A DNA stretch of 18,421 nt, taken from Methylomonas sp. (GTDB taxonomy: Bacteria; Pseudomonadota; Gammaproteobacteria; Methylococcales; Methylomonadaceae). A program made the translations under genes and the position numbers. The stretch's first letter is position 1, and every line of letters begins with the position of its first letter. This document shows, piece by piece, positions 1-7,253 of the stretch. The notes under the pieces were generated by a model. The model had not been told where the DNA came from. It searched no databases and worked only from the letters and a program-made list of their open reading frames with translations. The DNA is taken from contig JALSLS010000204.1 in the NCBI GenBank assembly GCA_026988195.1, positions 1 to 18,421 of the forward strand. The letters run 5' to 3'.

Positions 1-118
1 TGTGAGAACTTATGATTATATTCGAGATAGAGTCAGCGGTGAATTTAAACTGCCATCGCTTGCCCAATTAATTCATGAAAAATCTCAGGCAGGTTTTGTT
101 AGCCCCTGTAACTTATAG
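1..118 (+). CDS. C-terminal end of an unrecognised protein (partial)
   Basis: An open frame enters from the left edge (first full codon at base 2) and runs 38 codons to a TAG at 116-118. The residues read like real protein (for example LPSLAQLIHEKSQAGF), but I do not recognise the family. The adaptor gene starts 57 bases later on the same strand, so this could be the last gene of an upstream unit or a first gene of the ABC cluster. A candidate promoter lies in the gap. Only the tail is visible, so no function is assigned. Confidence 0.45.
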   Translation, partial: VRTYDYIRDRVSGEFKLPSLAQLIHEKSQAGFVSPCNL

Positions 119-134
119 CGGATACCAATATAAT
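106..134 (+). promoter_or_regulatory. Candidate sigma70-type promoter for the ABC exporter genes
   Basis: A perfect TATAAT hexamer sits at 129-134, about 40 bases before the adaptor ATG. A poor -35 match (CTGTAA, 106-111) lies 17 bases upstream. The -10 is convincing and the -35 is not. It overlaps the 3' end of the preceding gene. Base composition here is AT-rich, so a chance match is possible. Confidence 0.35.
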
Positions 135-175
135 ATATCGATAATTTTCTGAGTAAACTGTAATGGACAACAGAA

Positions 176-1312
176 ATGAATAAAAAAGTTGTTTTTCTTG
201 GTGTCGTTATTTTTCTGCTAGCTGCAAGCTATTTTTATAGTAAAAGCTCTGGTCGGATAGGGGTAACCATATATAAAGTAACTAAAGGTGAGGTAAAAGC
301 GAGTGTATCCAATACGCGAGTAGGCACAGTTAAGGCTTGTAGACGGGCTTATCTTGCGCCTTCTACTGGAGGCAATGTAGATAAGCTTTATGTGACAGAA
401 GGTGACAAGGTTAAACGGCAACAGGTGTTACTTGAAGTTTGGAATGGTGACCTAAGAGCTCAGCTTAAATTACAGCAAGCTCAAATAAAAGTGAATAAAG
501 CCACTGCGAAGCAGGTTTGTGAGTTAGCTGCTGGGGCTAAAAGGGACGCGCGGCGTTTAATCCAGTTAAAAAAAATTGATCATATTATTTCAGAAGAGCG
601 GGTGGATCAAGCTAGCACTCAGGCCAAGGCGCAATCATTTGCCTGTTCAGCCTCACGATCTGCAATAGAGGTTGCAATTGCAACTTTAGCGACTGTTGAA
701 CAAGCGATTGAGAGGACTGTCATACGCGCACCTTTTGATGGTACGATTGCTGAAATTAATGCGGAATTAGGCGAATATGTTACCCCTTCACCCCCAGGTA
801 TTCCGACCTTACCGCCTATCGATTTATTAGATATTAGTTGCTTAACGGTTTCTGCTCCCATAGATGAGGTTGATGCGGCCGCAATAAATGAAGGGATGAC
901 AGCTTGTGTTAGTTTAGATGCTTTTGAGCTGCCACGATGTTCAGGAGTGGTTTCACGTATTGCACCCTACGTATTAGAAAAAGAGAAGCAAGCACGTACT
1001 GTAGAAGTAGAAATTAAATTGACTGATTCTGAAGATTTAAAAGACTTATTGCCAGGGTATAGTGCGGACATAGAGATTTTAATAACTCAAAAGACCTCTG
1101 TTTTAAGAGTGCCGACAGAAACCGTGTTAGAACAAAATAAAGTATTTCTGGTGGGGGACGGTGGACAGTTAGAAGCGCGTATATTTAAACCTGGGCTGAC
1201 AAATTGGAGTTTTGTTGAGGTTTTATCAGGGCTATCTGAGGGGGATTCAATCGTACTTTCGGTTGGCCGTCAGGGTGTGAAGTCTGGTGCTTATATTTTT
1301 GAAGAAAAATGA
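176..1312 (+). CDS. Periplasmic adaptor (membrane fusion protein, HlyD/MacA-like) of an ABC exporter
   Basis: A 378-residue adaptor expected to link an inner-membrane ABC transporter to an outer-membrane channel. Residues about 5-21 form one hydrophobic membrane anchor, and the rest should be periplasmic. A first lipoyl/barrel half lies at about 52-92 (GGNVDKLYVTEGDKV), followed by an alpha-hairpin rich in Ala, Gln and Lys at about 93-180. The second lipoyl half (VIRAPFDGTIAEI) is at about 182-195, and beta-barrel and membrane-proximal domains follow to the C-terminus. This domain order is that of the MacA/HlyD family. The gene overlaps the downstream ATPase start by 4 bases (ATGA), which supports one operon. 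Six cysteines (55, 115, 157, 222, 244, 255) look like a high number for a periplasmic adaptor. The start has only a weak GGA upstream, but the membrane anchor begins right after it. The substrate is unknown. Confidence 0.85.
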   Translation: MNKKVVFLGVVIFLLAASYFYSKSSGRIGVTIYKVTKGEVKASVSNTRVGTVKACRRAYLAPSTGGNVDKLYVTEGDKVKRQQVLLEVWNGDLRAQLKLQQAQIKVNKATAKQVCELAAGAKRDARRLIQLKKIDHIISEERVDQASTQAKAQSFACSASRSAIEVAIATLATVEQAIERTVIRAPFDGTIAEINAELGEYVTPSPPGIPTLPPIDLLDISCLTVSAPIDEVDAAAINEGMTACVSLDAFELPRCSGVVSRIAPYVLEKEKQARTVEVEIKLTDSEDLKDLLPGYSADIEILITQKTSVLRVPTETVLEQNKVFLVGDGGQLEARIFKPGLTNWSFVEVLSGLSEGDSIVLSVGRQGVKSGAYIFEEK

Positions 1313-1974
1313 TTGAATTAGAGAGTATACATCGTATTTTTCAAGTGGGTGAGCAACAAGTGCATGCCTTAAATAATATTAACCTTACGATAAAGAAAGG
1401 TGAGTATGTTTCGATTATGGGACCTTCGGGTTCAGGAAAGTCGACATTATTGAATGTTATTTCATTGCTTGATCAACCCTCTTCGGGAAAATACACCCTA
1501 AATAATCAAGTGGTGACTGAGTTAAATGATGACCAGCTTGCACAAATAAGAAGGAAAAATATTGGTTTTATATTTCAATTTTTTCATTTAATCGCACGTT
1601 ATTCTGCGGCTGAAAACATTGAAATCCCCATGATATTAGCCGGTATTCCGGTTAAAGAAAGGAAATTGCGAGTTGAGGAAGCTTTAGTCGATGTTGGTTT
1701 GCAGTCAAGAGCATACCATCGGCCAGATCAATTATCAGGTGGACAAATACAGCGGGTAGCTATTGCTAGAGCCATCATTATGCGGCCTCAGATTTTATTG
1801 GCAGATGAACCAACAGGAAACCTAGATCGACGATCAGGTGAGGAAATTATTGAATTAATTGAGAGTCTGAACCAAAAAAAAATGACCTTGGTCATGATTA
1901 CCCATGATGAAATATTAGGGTGTCGAGCTCAACGTAGAATTCGATTGGTCGATGGAAAAATCACTCAGTTATGA
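1309..1974 (+). CDS. ABC transporter ATP-binding protein, MacB/LolD subfamily
   Basis: A 221-residue stand-alone nucleotide-binding subunit that would power the two permeases encoded next. All ATPase elements are visible: Walker A GPSGSGKST (38-46), Q-loop Gln90, signature LSGGQ (142-146), Walker B ILLADEP (162-168) and switch His199 in MITHD. The sequence IxQxFxL after the Q-loop and the DEPTGNLD segment are typical of the MacB/LolD/FtsE group, which serves FtsX-type permeases. The length fits a lone ATPase domain rather than a MacB fusion. It starts inside the adaptor stop (ATGA) and its own stop overlaps the first permease start in the same way, so translation of the three genes is probably coupled. 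LolD or a macrolide-type MacB cannot be told apart by this subunit alone, but the MacA-like neighbour favours export. Confidence 0.92.
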   Translation: MIELESIHRIFQVGEQQVHALNNINLTIKKGEYVSIMGPSGSGKSTLLNVISLLDQPSSGKYTLNNQVVTELNDDQLAQIRRKNIGFIFQFFHLIARYSAAENIEIPMILAGIPVKERKLRVEEALVDVGLQSRAYHRPDQLSGGQIQRVAIARAIIMRPQILLADEPTGNLDRRSGEEIIELIESLNQKKMTLVMITHDEILGCRAQRRIRLVDGKITQL

Positions 1975-3176
1975 TGGTGCGCGATACATTATCATTTTCC
2001 TGGACGGCAATTAAAACACAGCCCCTTAGAGTGATATTGATTGTATTAGCCATGAGTATAGGAATAACCTCGGTCACTATCTTAACGGCTTTAGGGGAAA
2101 GTGCACGGCTGTATATCGTTAATGAATTTCAGGCTTTAGGTACAAATTTAATCATTGTTTTACCTGGACGTACGGAAACAACAGGAGGGCAACCTCCATT
2201 ATTTGGTGCAACGCCAAGAGATTTAACTTTAGCGGATGCTAATGCTTTATATCGAAGCCACCATATTGCTGCGATTGCCCCCATTTCGGTAGGGGCGGCA
2301 CCTGTCTCTATTAGGGGCTTGGAAAGAGAAGTGACAATCCTGGGTTCAACATCAGCATTACGCAGGGTGAGGCATTTAAGTTTGTCTAAAGGACACTTTC
2401 TACCGGAGATGGATATTGATAGAACCCTGTCAATTTGTGTGATTGGGCAAACGATAAAGGATGAGTTGTTTGCAAGGCAGCAGGCTGTGGGGCAATGGTT
2501 ACGTATCAATGATCGACGCTTTAGGGTTATTGGAGTTTTGGCATCAGAAGGACAGTCAATAGGTGTTGATTTTGATGATATGGTGATTGTCCCTGTTGCC
2601 TCTGCTCAAGCTCTATTTAATACCCAGTCTTTATTTAGAATTTTAGTCGAAACTAAATCTAAGGAAGGGATGTACAAGGCTGTTGATGATATTCGTGAAC
2701 TTATTAAATTACGGCATGAAGGGGAAGACGATGTCACCTTGATTACCCAAGATAGTGTAGTGAATACATTTGATGAAATATTAGTGGCATTGACTTTAAC
2801 GGTAGCAAGCATTGCCAGTATTAGTTTGGCCGTTGCGGGAATATTAGTAATGAATGTAATGTGGGTCAGTGTGACTCAAAGAACAGCTGAAATTGGGCTG
2901 TTAAAAGCATTGGGAGCAACTCAACGTCAGATATTATGGTTGTTTTTAACCGAAGCGGCTATGGTATCAATAGCGGGGGCATTATCGGGGTTGTTGCTAG
3001 GAAAAGTTATTTTGCTGATTTTACAAGTGAGTTATCCCGAGTTTCCACTGTATTTACCGATGTGGGCGGTATTTTCAGCTTTAGCCGTTGCTTTATTAAC
3101 GGCGTTAATTTTTGGGGTATTACCGGCAAGGCAAGCCGCCAAAATGAACGCCGTTACTGCGCTTAATAAACGATAG
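1971..3176 (+). CDS. ABC transporter permease 1, MacB_PCD/FtsX type
   Basis: A 401-residue inner-membrane subunit with the classical MacB layout: a first membrane segment at about 19-37, a large periplasmic MacB-like core domain at about 40-265, then three membrane segments near 272-298, 328-350 and 364-385. The FtsX-type cytoplasmic loop is seen as the TAEIGLLKALGA motif after the second membrane segment, and the C-terminus carries the usual LPARQAAKMNAVTAL. It starts at ATGATG overlapping the ATPase stop; either ATG is possible and the first gives a 4-base overlap. It is clearly paralogous to the next gene: compare GVDFDDMVIVP here with GFDMDDTVYIP there. The two products therefore probably pair as a heterodimer, where MacB itself is a homodimer. 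Confidence 0.88.
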   Translation: MMVRDTLSFSWTAIKTQPLRVILIVLAMSIGITSVTILTALGESARLYIVNEFQALGTNLIIVLPGRTETTGGQPPLFGATPRDLTLADANALYRSHHIAAIAPISVGAAPVSIRGLEREVTILGSTSALRRVRHLSLSKGHFLPEMDIDRTLSICVIGQTIKDELFARQQAVGQWLRINDRRFRVIGVLASEGQSIGVDFDDMVIVPVASAQALFNTQSLFRILVETKSKEGMYKAVDDIRELIKLRHEGEDDVTLITQDSVVNTFDEILVALTLTVASIASISLAVAGILVMNVMWVSVTQRTAEIGLLKALGATQRQILWLFLTEAAMVSIAGALSGLLLGKVILLILQVSYPEFPLYLPMWAVFSALAVALLTALIFGVLPARQAAKMNAVTALNKR

Positions 3177-3178
3177 TT

Positions 3179-4378
3179 ATGCAGTATTTCGATATTATCA
3201 ACTTGGCATATAAAACGGTCATTAGCCATAAATTACGCTCTATATTAACTGCTTTAGGAATGGTTATTGGTATTGCATCGGTGATTGTTTTAACCTCTAT
3301 TGGGCGAGGCGTTCATGCTTTTGTGCTAACTGAATTTACCCAATTTGGGACTAATTTAATTGCTGTATTTCCAGGAAAAACCACCACTTTAGGTCTTTCC
3401 GGTGCGACGATTAGTACCGTCCGCCCTCTATCAATTGCTGATGCAATAAGTTTAGGGGAACTTGAAAATATTATTGCGGCTTTGCCATTGGTTCAAGGTA
3501 ATGCACGGATAGAGACGGGTAAAAAACAAAGGCGCACAACCGTTTTGGGGGTGGGAGCTGCTGTACCCGAAATATGGAAAATCAAAGTTGCTAGAGGGCG
3601 TTTTTTACCCAAAAATGAACAAGCTAATCCACGCGCTTTCGCCGTGTTAGGGGATAAGCTGGCAGCTCAGTTATTTGCTAAAACAAGCCCTTTAGGTCAA
3701 CGTATTCGCATTGGAAATGATCGGTATAGAGTGTTGGGAGTCATGGAAAAAAAAGGGCAAATGATGGGGTTTGATATGGATGATACGGTTTATATCCCAA
3801 CCGCAAAAGCCTTGGAAATGTTTAACCGTGAAAGTGTGATGGAAATTGATTTGTTGTATAATAAAAATACACAGGTTAAAGCAATTGAAAAACAGATATC
3901 AAACTTATTACAACGTCGACATGGCCGAGAAGATTTTTCTATTATTACTCAAGATCAAATGCTTAAAAGTATGGACTCTATTTTAAATATACTGACTTTA
4001 GCAGTAGCTGCCTTGGGGGGTATTTCACTATTAGTGGGGTCGGTTGGTATTTTAACCATCATGACGGTTGCTGTTTCTGAACGTATTTCTGAAATTGGTT
4101 TATTACGGGCTGTTGGCGCAGAAAAAGCCATGATTTTTAAGCTATTTTTATCAGAAGCTTTGGTGTTAAGTGTTATAGGCGGTGTTATTGGTATTTTTCT
4201 GGGAATATTTATAGTACAGTCGATCAAGTTTATGGTACCTGGTTTGCCGGTGCAATTAGCATGGGGTTATATCTGTACGGCATTTATTATTTCTTTATTA
4301 ATTGGGGTTATAGCTGGTGTTATTCCTGCTATAAAGGCGGCTCGACTACGTCCTTTAGAGGCTTTAAGGTCGGAATAA
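3179..4378 (+). CDS. ABC transporter permease 2, MacB_PCD/FtsX type
   Basis: A 399-residue paralogue of the preceding permease, starting 2 bases after its stop and without an obvious ribosome binding site, so it is probably translationally coupled. It has the same plan: a membrane segment near 18-38 (LTALGMVIGIASVIVLTSIG), a periplasmic core, then three C-terminal membrane segments. The FtsX loop reads SEIGLLRAVGAEKA and the C-terminus PAIKAARLRPLEAL. The core keeps the MacB-like pattern FLPKNEQANPRAFAVLG followed by the GQRIRIGNDRYRVLGV stretch. It is the last gene of the cluster and ends 14 bases before the convergent yacG stop, with no terminator hairpin in that gap. The substrate is unknown; antibiotic, peptide, lipid or lipoprotein handling are all possible. 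Confidence 0.88.
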   Translation: MQYFDIINLAYKTVISHKLRSILTALGMVIGIASVIVLTSIGRGVHAFVLTEFTQFGTNLIAVFPGKTTTLGLSGATISTVRPLSIADAISLGELENIIAALPLVQGNARIETGKKQRRTTVLGVGAAVPEIWKIKVARGRFLPKNEQANPRAFAVLGDKLAAQLFAKTSPLGQRIRIGNDRYRVLGVMEKKGQMMGFDMDDTVYIPTAKALEMFNRESVMEIDLLYNKNTQVKAIEKQISNLLQRRHGREDFSIITQDQMLKSMDSILNILTLAVAALGGISLLVGSVGILTIMTVAVSERISEIGLLRAVGAEKAMIFKLFLSEALVLSVIGGVIGIFLGIFIVQSIKFMVPGLPVQLAWGYICTAFIISLLIGVIAGVIPAIKAARLRPLEALRSE

Positions 4379-4392
4379 GATAGGAGGTTGCT

Positions 4393-4569
4393 TTAATGAA
4401 TAGGGTCACCAGGAATTACTTTTTCCTCTGTTGCCCATTCACCTAAGTCAATTAACTTACAGCGTTCACTGCAAAAAGGCCTGAAGGTTTCTTTAGTATT
4501 CCAAGTGACACTATTGTGGCAGGTTGGACATGACACAATAAGTGGAGTGCTACTGTTTTCTTTTTTCAT
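4393..4569 (-). CDS. yacG: DNA gyrase inhibitor YacG, small zinc-binding protein
   Basis: A 58-residue protein with the YacG zinc site: Cys14 and Cys17 in CPTC, and Cys33 and Cys37 in FRPFCSERC, followed by the hallmark LIDLGEWATEE. In E. coli YacG binds GyrB and inhibits gyrase; here that is inferred from family membership. I placed the start at the ATG at 4567-4569, 2 bases after the zapD stop. A longer frame beginning with TTG at 4584 would overlap zapD and add five residues (starting YFLS) unlike the family N-terminus. No Shine-Dalgarno sequence is visible for either choice, so translation probably depends on coupling to zapD. The zapD-yacG pair downstream of coaE is the usual gammaproteobacterial order. 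Confidence 0.9.
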   Translation of the reverse strand: MKKENSSTPLIVSCPTCHNSVTWNTKETFRPFCSERCKLIDLGEWATEEKVIPGDPIH

Positions 4570-4571
4570 GC

Positions 4572-5342
4572 TTAAAAAATACAACAGGTTAGTGAAAAGG
4601 GAACATTTTCCGTTATTTGATATGGACGGACTATTCCAGAAGAAGGTGCCATGAAACGAATAGTGAACCTATGCTTACCCCCGCTTATTTCAGCGAATAA
4701 GGGAAGTGTTGGGTCTGTGGCAACTCTGATAAGTTGGAAGGGTTGTGACTTATCTAATGATAATTGAAAGAAACCTGAGGTTGCTAACTCTTGAGTTGGC
4801 AAACTACTTTGACGAATAAAGCTTAGGATTAATTCAATGGCTTCTCGGATGTTATCAAGAGGTTCTGTCCATTGTAAAAGGTCGAGTTGCTGGGTTTCTT
4901 TGTCTTGTTCTAGCCAATAATGAAAGGCAGGTAAATCAAAAGAACATGAGCCTCCTGGAATAGAGCTACGTTGTGAAATGCTTTGAAATAAGTCGCTTTC
5001 CATAACTTTGCTACCAATTTTTCCATTGGTATCATAGAGCTTTTTACTAATAGCTTTTAAATTGCTTAAAATTTGATTGAGCTTATCTGAATCGACACCC
5101 TGACTATTAGAAATGAGGTTTAAAGTTTTAGAGTGCCGGTCTAACTCTTTAAGGAGTTCTGATTTTAGATTATTGCGGCTAAAAATCATTAGAATATCGA
5201 GTAATACCGAAATAACAGCTCGATGGTCAGAAACTGTTGAACCACTCATAAAGTGGTTAAGCTGTTCAAAAAGCTGTTCTAGTCGCATAAATACCCTGAT
5301 TCGTTCATTTAATGGGAATTCGTAGACGGTAGGTGTATTCAC
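4572..5342 (-). CDS. zapD: Cell division protein ZapD (YacF)
   Basis: A 256-residue protein matching ZapD, a cytoplasmic FtsZ-associated protein that cross-links FtsZ protofilaments and stabilises the Z ring. Support is the N-terminal pattern YEFPLNERIRVFMRLE (family: FEHPLNEKMRTWLR-like), a helix-rich N-terminal half, the internal GGSCSFDLPAFHYWL stretch and the C-terminal beta-rich part ending in PFSLTCCIF, with a length close to the usual ~250. The start is a GTG at 5342; this places the conserved PLNER block about 11 residues from the N-terminus, as expected, and no better ATG lies upstream. An 88-base gap separates it from coaE, so it may have its own weak promoter. yacG follows 2 bases downstream. 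Confidence 0.88.
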   Translation of the reverse strand: MNTPTVYEFPLNERIRVFMRLEQLFEQLNHFMSGSTVSDHRAVISVLLDILMIFSRNNLKSELLKELDRHSKTLNLISNSQGVDSDKLNQILSNLKAISKKLYDTNGKIGSKVMESDLFQSISQRSSIPGGSCSFDLPAFHYWLEQDKETQQLDLLQWTEPLDNIREAIELILSFIRQSSLPTQELATSGFFQLSLDKSQPFQLIRVATDPTLPLFAEISGGKHRFTIRFMAPSSGIVRPYQITENVPFSLTCCIF

Positions 5343-5377
5343 AAACAGAGAGAACTAAAATTAAAATAGCTGTTTAG

Positions 5378-5396
5378 TTTACGTTAATAGCGTAAA
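5378..5396. repeat. Short inverted repeat between coaE and zapD
   Basis: TTTACG (5378-5383) and CGTAAA (5391-5396) form a perfect 6-base inverted repeat around a 7-base centre, lying 35 to 54 bases upstream of the zapD GTG. It could be an operator half-site pair or a weak hairpin. No T-tract follows on either strand, so it is not a standard terminator. On the - strand, TGGACA with a 16-base spacer to TAAATT lies just upstream of and touching it, a poor promoter candidate. Such a short repeat may be chance. Confidence 0.3.
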
Positions 5397-5430
5397 TTTA
5401 CCTAGAAAAAATTAGTTGTCCACGATTTTT

Positions 5431-6030
5431 TTAGGATGAAATAGCTGAATTGATATACTGATGGTGAAATTTTTTGACTTGCTCTATAAGTTGAGAACTT
5501 GAATTTGAATTATCTATAAGGTCATCCGCATAAGACAGTCTTGTTTCTCGAGAAGCTTGGCTGGAAATAATGGATAAAATTCGTTCGGCTGAGAGCTGAT
5601 CCCGTTTTTTGACTCTTTCAATTTGAGTTTCAACCGGACAGTCAATAACTAATATTCGGTCAACAAAGGAGGTCATCTTTGTTTCTATTAATAGAGGAAT
5701 AGACAGAATGACATAAGGTGCATTTTGTTGATCGCACTCTGCTTGCATTTGTTGAAAGATGAGAGGGTGGAGGATCGACTCTAATTGTTTTTTTTTGTCT
5801 TTATCAGAAAAGACTAAGTCTCTTAAATAGTGTCTATTTAAGGAGTGATCAGGGTTAATAATATTGTCCCCAAACTGTTTTTTTAGTAATAATAGCGCGG
5901 GTTTATGGGGTTCTACTAGTTGATGGGCAATAATATCAGCATCAATGATAGGGATGTTAAATTGACTGAAAAGTGCTGATATAGTTGACTTTCCACTGCC
6001 TATCCCGCCTGTTAAGCCAATTTTTAGCAC
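5431..6030 (-). CDS. coaE: Dephospho-CoA kinase
   Basis: A 199-residue CoaE, catalysing the last step of coenzyme A synthesis: ATP-dependent phosphorylation of the 3'-hydroxyl of dephospho-CoA, in the cytoplasm. The P-loop GGIGSGKST is at 8-16, followed by the family block IPIIDADIIAHQLV (about 30-43), the HPLIFQQM segment in the middle, VILSIPLLIE and VIDCPVETQIERV. The length agrees with the ~200-residue family. The start codon is GTG at 6028-6030, 2 bases after the pilD stop. That leaves no room for a separate promoter and points to co-transcription and probably coupled translation with pilD. pilD-coaE linkage is common in Gammaproteobacteria. Confidence 0.95.
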   Translation of the reverse strand: MLKIGLTGGIGSGKSTISALFSQFNIPIIDADIIAHQLVEPHKPALLLLKKQFGDNIINPDHSLNRHYLRDLVFSDKDKKKQLESILHPLIFQQMQAECDQQNAPYVILSIPLLIETKMTSFVDRILVIDCPVETQIERVKKRDQLSAERILSIISSQASRETRLSYADDLIDNSNSSSQLIEQVKKFHHQYINSAISS

Positions 6031-6032
6031 TG

Positions 6033-6914
6033 TTACAACCCCACGGTACTTAGATAAAGAGTATTGATTTTATCACCCCATAAAAGGGCTAGCCAACCCG
6101 CTGCAGCTAAATAAGGTCCAAAGGGAATAGGGATGTTACGGTCTTTTTTAGTCAATATAATCATTGAGATACCAATGATAGCCCCTACTAAAGAAGAAAG
6201 TAGAATAATGAGAGGCAAATACTGCCAGCCTAACCAGGCACCAAATAAAGACAGTAATTTAAAGTCGCCAAAGCCCATCCCTTCTTTTCCAGTGACTAGT
6301 TTAAACAGGTGATAGACAATCCATAAACTGAGGTAGCCTGCAATTGCACCAATAATACTGGCCGTGGTATCAGTGTAGATTGAAAATATACTTAAAAATA
6401 AACCTAGCCAGAGCACAGGCAAGGTAATGGAATCAGGTAATAGTTGGTGGTCAATATCTATAAAACTAAGTGCAATAAGTGACCAAGTTAGTATTAAGGC
6501 AAATAGTGTTGCAATAGTATAGCCAAATTGCCAAGCCACCATAGCCGATGCTATGCCAGTAAAAGCTTCAATCAAAGGGTAACGTAAAGCTATATGAGTG
6601 CTGCAGTTTGCACATTTCCCTTTTAAAAACACATAACTTAAAACAGGAATGTTTTGATAAGGCTTTATCGCTGATTGACAACTAGGGCAACGAGATAAGG
6701 GAACCATTAAGTTAAAGGGTTCACTGTCAGTATCAGTATCAGTATCCTCTAGTTCTAAATATTCTTTGCATTCTTTTTTCCAGCCTATATCCATCATCAC
6801 GGGAAGGCGATAAATGACCACGTTTAAAAAACTACCCACAAGCAAGCCAATAATAAGAATAAGCACGGTGAATAATTCGGGTGAAGACTGTAGAATAATA
6901 TTGAGTTGTTGCAT
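6033..6914 (-). CDS. pilD: Type IV prepilin peptidase / N-methyltransferase PilD
   Basis: A 293-residue polytopic inner-membrane enzyme that cleaves prepilin leader peptides and methylates the new N-terminus. The N-terminal membrane segment (about 15-35, with GSFLNVVIYRLP) is followed by a cytoplasmic loop holding four zinc-type cysteines, C76/C79 and C101/C104, as in bifunctional PilD. The aspartyl protease sites are in FIDIDHQLLPD (153-161) and GMGFGDFKLL (D217). Several further membrane segments follow. The loop before the first CxxC contains an acidic Asp-Thr run (57-63) encoded by a 6-base tandem repeat. The ATG lacks a visible Shine-Dalgarno. Unlike the usual compact pilBCD operon, 339 bases of degenerate DNA separate it from pilC. 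Confidence 0.94.
   Translation of the reverse strand: MQQLNIILQSSPELFTVLILIIGLLVGSFLNVVIYRLPVMMDIGWKKECKEYLELEDTDTDTDSEPFNLMVPLSRCPSCQSAIKPYQNIPVLSYVFLKGKCANCSTHIALRYPLIEAFTGIASAMVAWQFGYTIATLFALILTWSLIALSFIDIDHQLLPDSITLPVLWLGLFLSIFSIYTDTTASIIGAIAGYLSLWIVYHLFKLVTGKEGMGFGDFKLLSLFGAWLGWQYLPLIILLSSLVGAIIGISMIILTKKDRNIPIPFGPYLAAAGWLALLWGDKINTLYLSTVGL
6729..6746. repeat. Hexanucleotide tandem repeat inside pilD
   Basis: Three perfect copies of AGTATC (+ strand) lie in the pilD frame and encode an alternating Asp-Thr run in the cytoplasmic loop before the zinc cysteines. The unit length is a multiple of three, so copy-number changes would alter the loop length but not the frame. Confidence 0.75.
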
Positions 6915-7253
6915 AAATAAGTCGATTTAAAGGTGAAGAATAGGCTGTAAGTCATCCATGGCTTTTAACATTAAAGTATAGTCGTTAAATTTTGGCTCTT
7001 TTGAAAAGTGAGTGGGTAAAAAATCAAATTTTCCAATACTTCAAGCACTCACCTTATCCATAAAAGCCTCAAAACTATCGGCCACAATAAAGCTTGTACC
7101 TTCACCAAGAGCTTTAAAGAATACCTAGAAAGACTGGTTGTTAAGGGCAGGTATAAGGTACTGCCCCTGCTATTTATGCCTTATTTGAACGGGGCTGCTT
7201 GGTTGTAATCTATTGAAGTCCTTTTTGAAACAAAACACACTACCCCCTCAGGT
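6915..7253. other. Intergenic stretch between pilC and pilD
   Basis: This 339-base region has no intact gene. The part nearest pilD (6927-7124) reads as broken coding sequence on the - strand and is listed separately. The remainder (7125-7253) holds an inverted repeat, GGGCAG (7145-7150) and CTGCCC (7161-7166), around 10 bases, with no T-tract after it. No insertion-sequence ends, tRNA or clear promoter were seen. The region interrupts an operon that is normally compact, so an old insertion followed by decay is a reasonable inference. Confidence 0.6.
6927..7124 (-). pseudogene. Degenerate coding remnant, tentatively a SMI1/KNR4-like C-terminus
   Basis: Reading the - strand from 7124 gives VFFKALGEGTSFIVADSFEAF and then MDKVSA before an in-frame TGA. 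The same frame then continues with protein-like sequence (GKFDFLPTHFSKEPKF, MLKAMDDLQPILHL) to a TAA ending at 6927, 12 bases before the pilD ATG. An in-frame TAG lies directly upstream of 7124, and no start codon or ribosome binding site precedes the fragment. The VADSFEAFM stretch resembles the VADSFEEFL-type C-terminus seen in SMI1/KNR4-family (often immunity-like) proteins. That is recall, not a search, and the second fragment is unrecognised. It could be two unrelated fragments. Confidence 0.35.

Noticed and set aside
2129..2509. A 126-codon - strand frame opposite permease 1
   Set aside because: It lies wholly within a clear MacB-type permease gene, and its translation shows no family pattern.
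4570..4584. TTG at 4584 as the yacG start
   Set aside because: It overlaps the zapD stop and adds residues not typical of YacG. The ATG at 4569 gives the normal length and spacing.
7052..7060. TTATCCATA as a DnaA box or origin sign
   Set aside because: A single near-match without a cluster, AT-rich unwinding region or neighbouring dnaA/dnaN/gidA genes.
7145..7166. GGGCAG...CTGCCC inverted repeat as a rho-independent terminator after pilC
   Set aside because: The stem is only 6 bases with a 10-base loop, and no T-tract follows on either strand.
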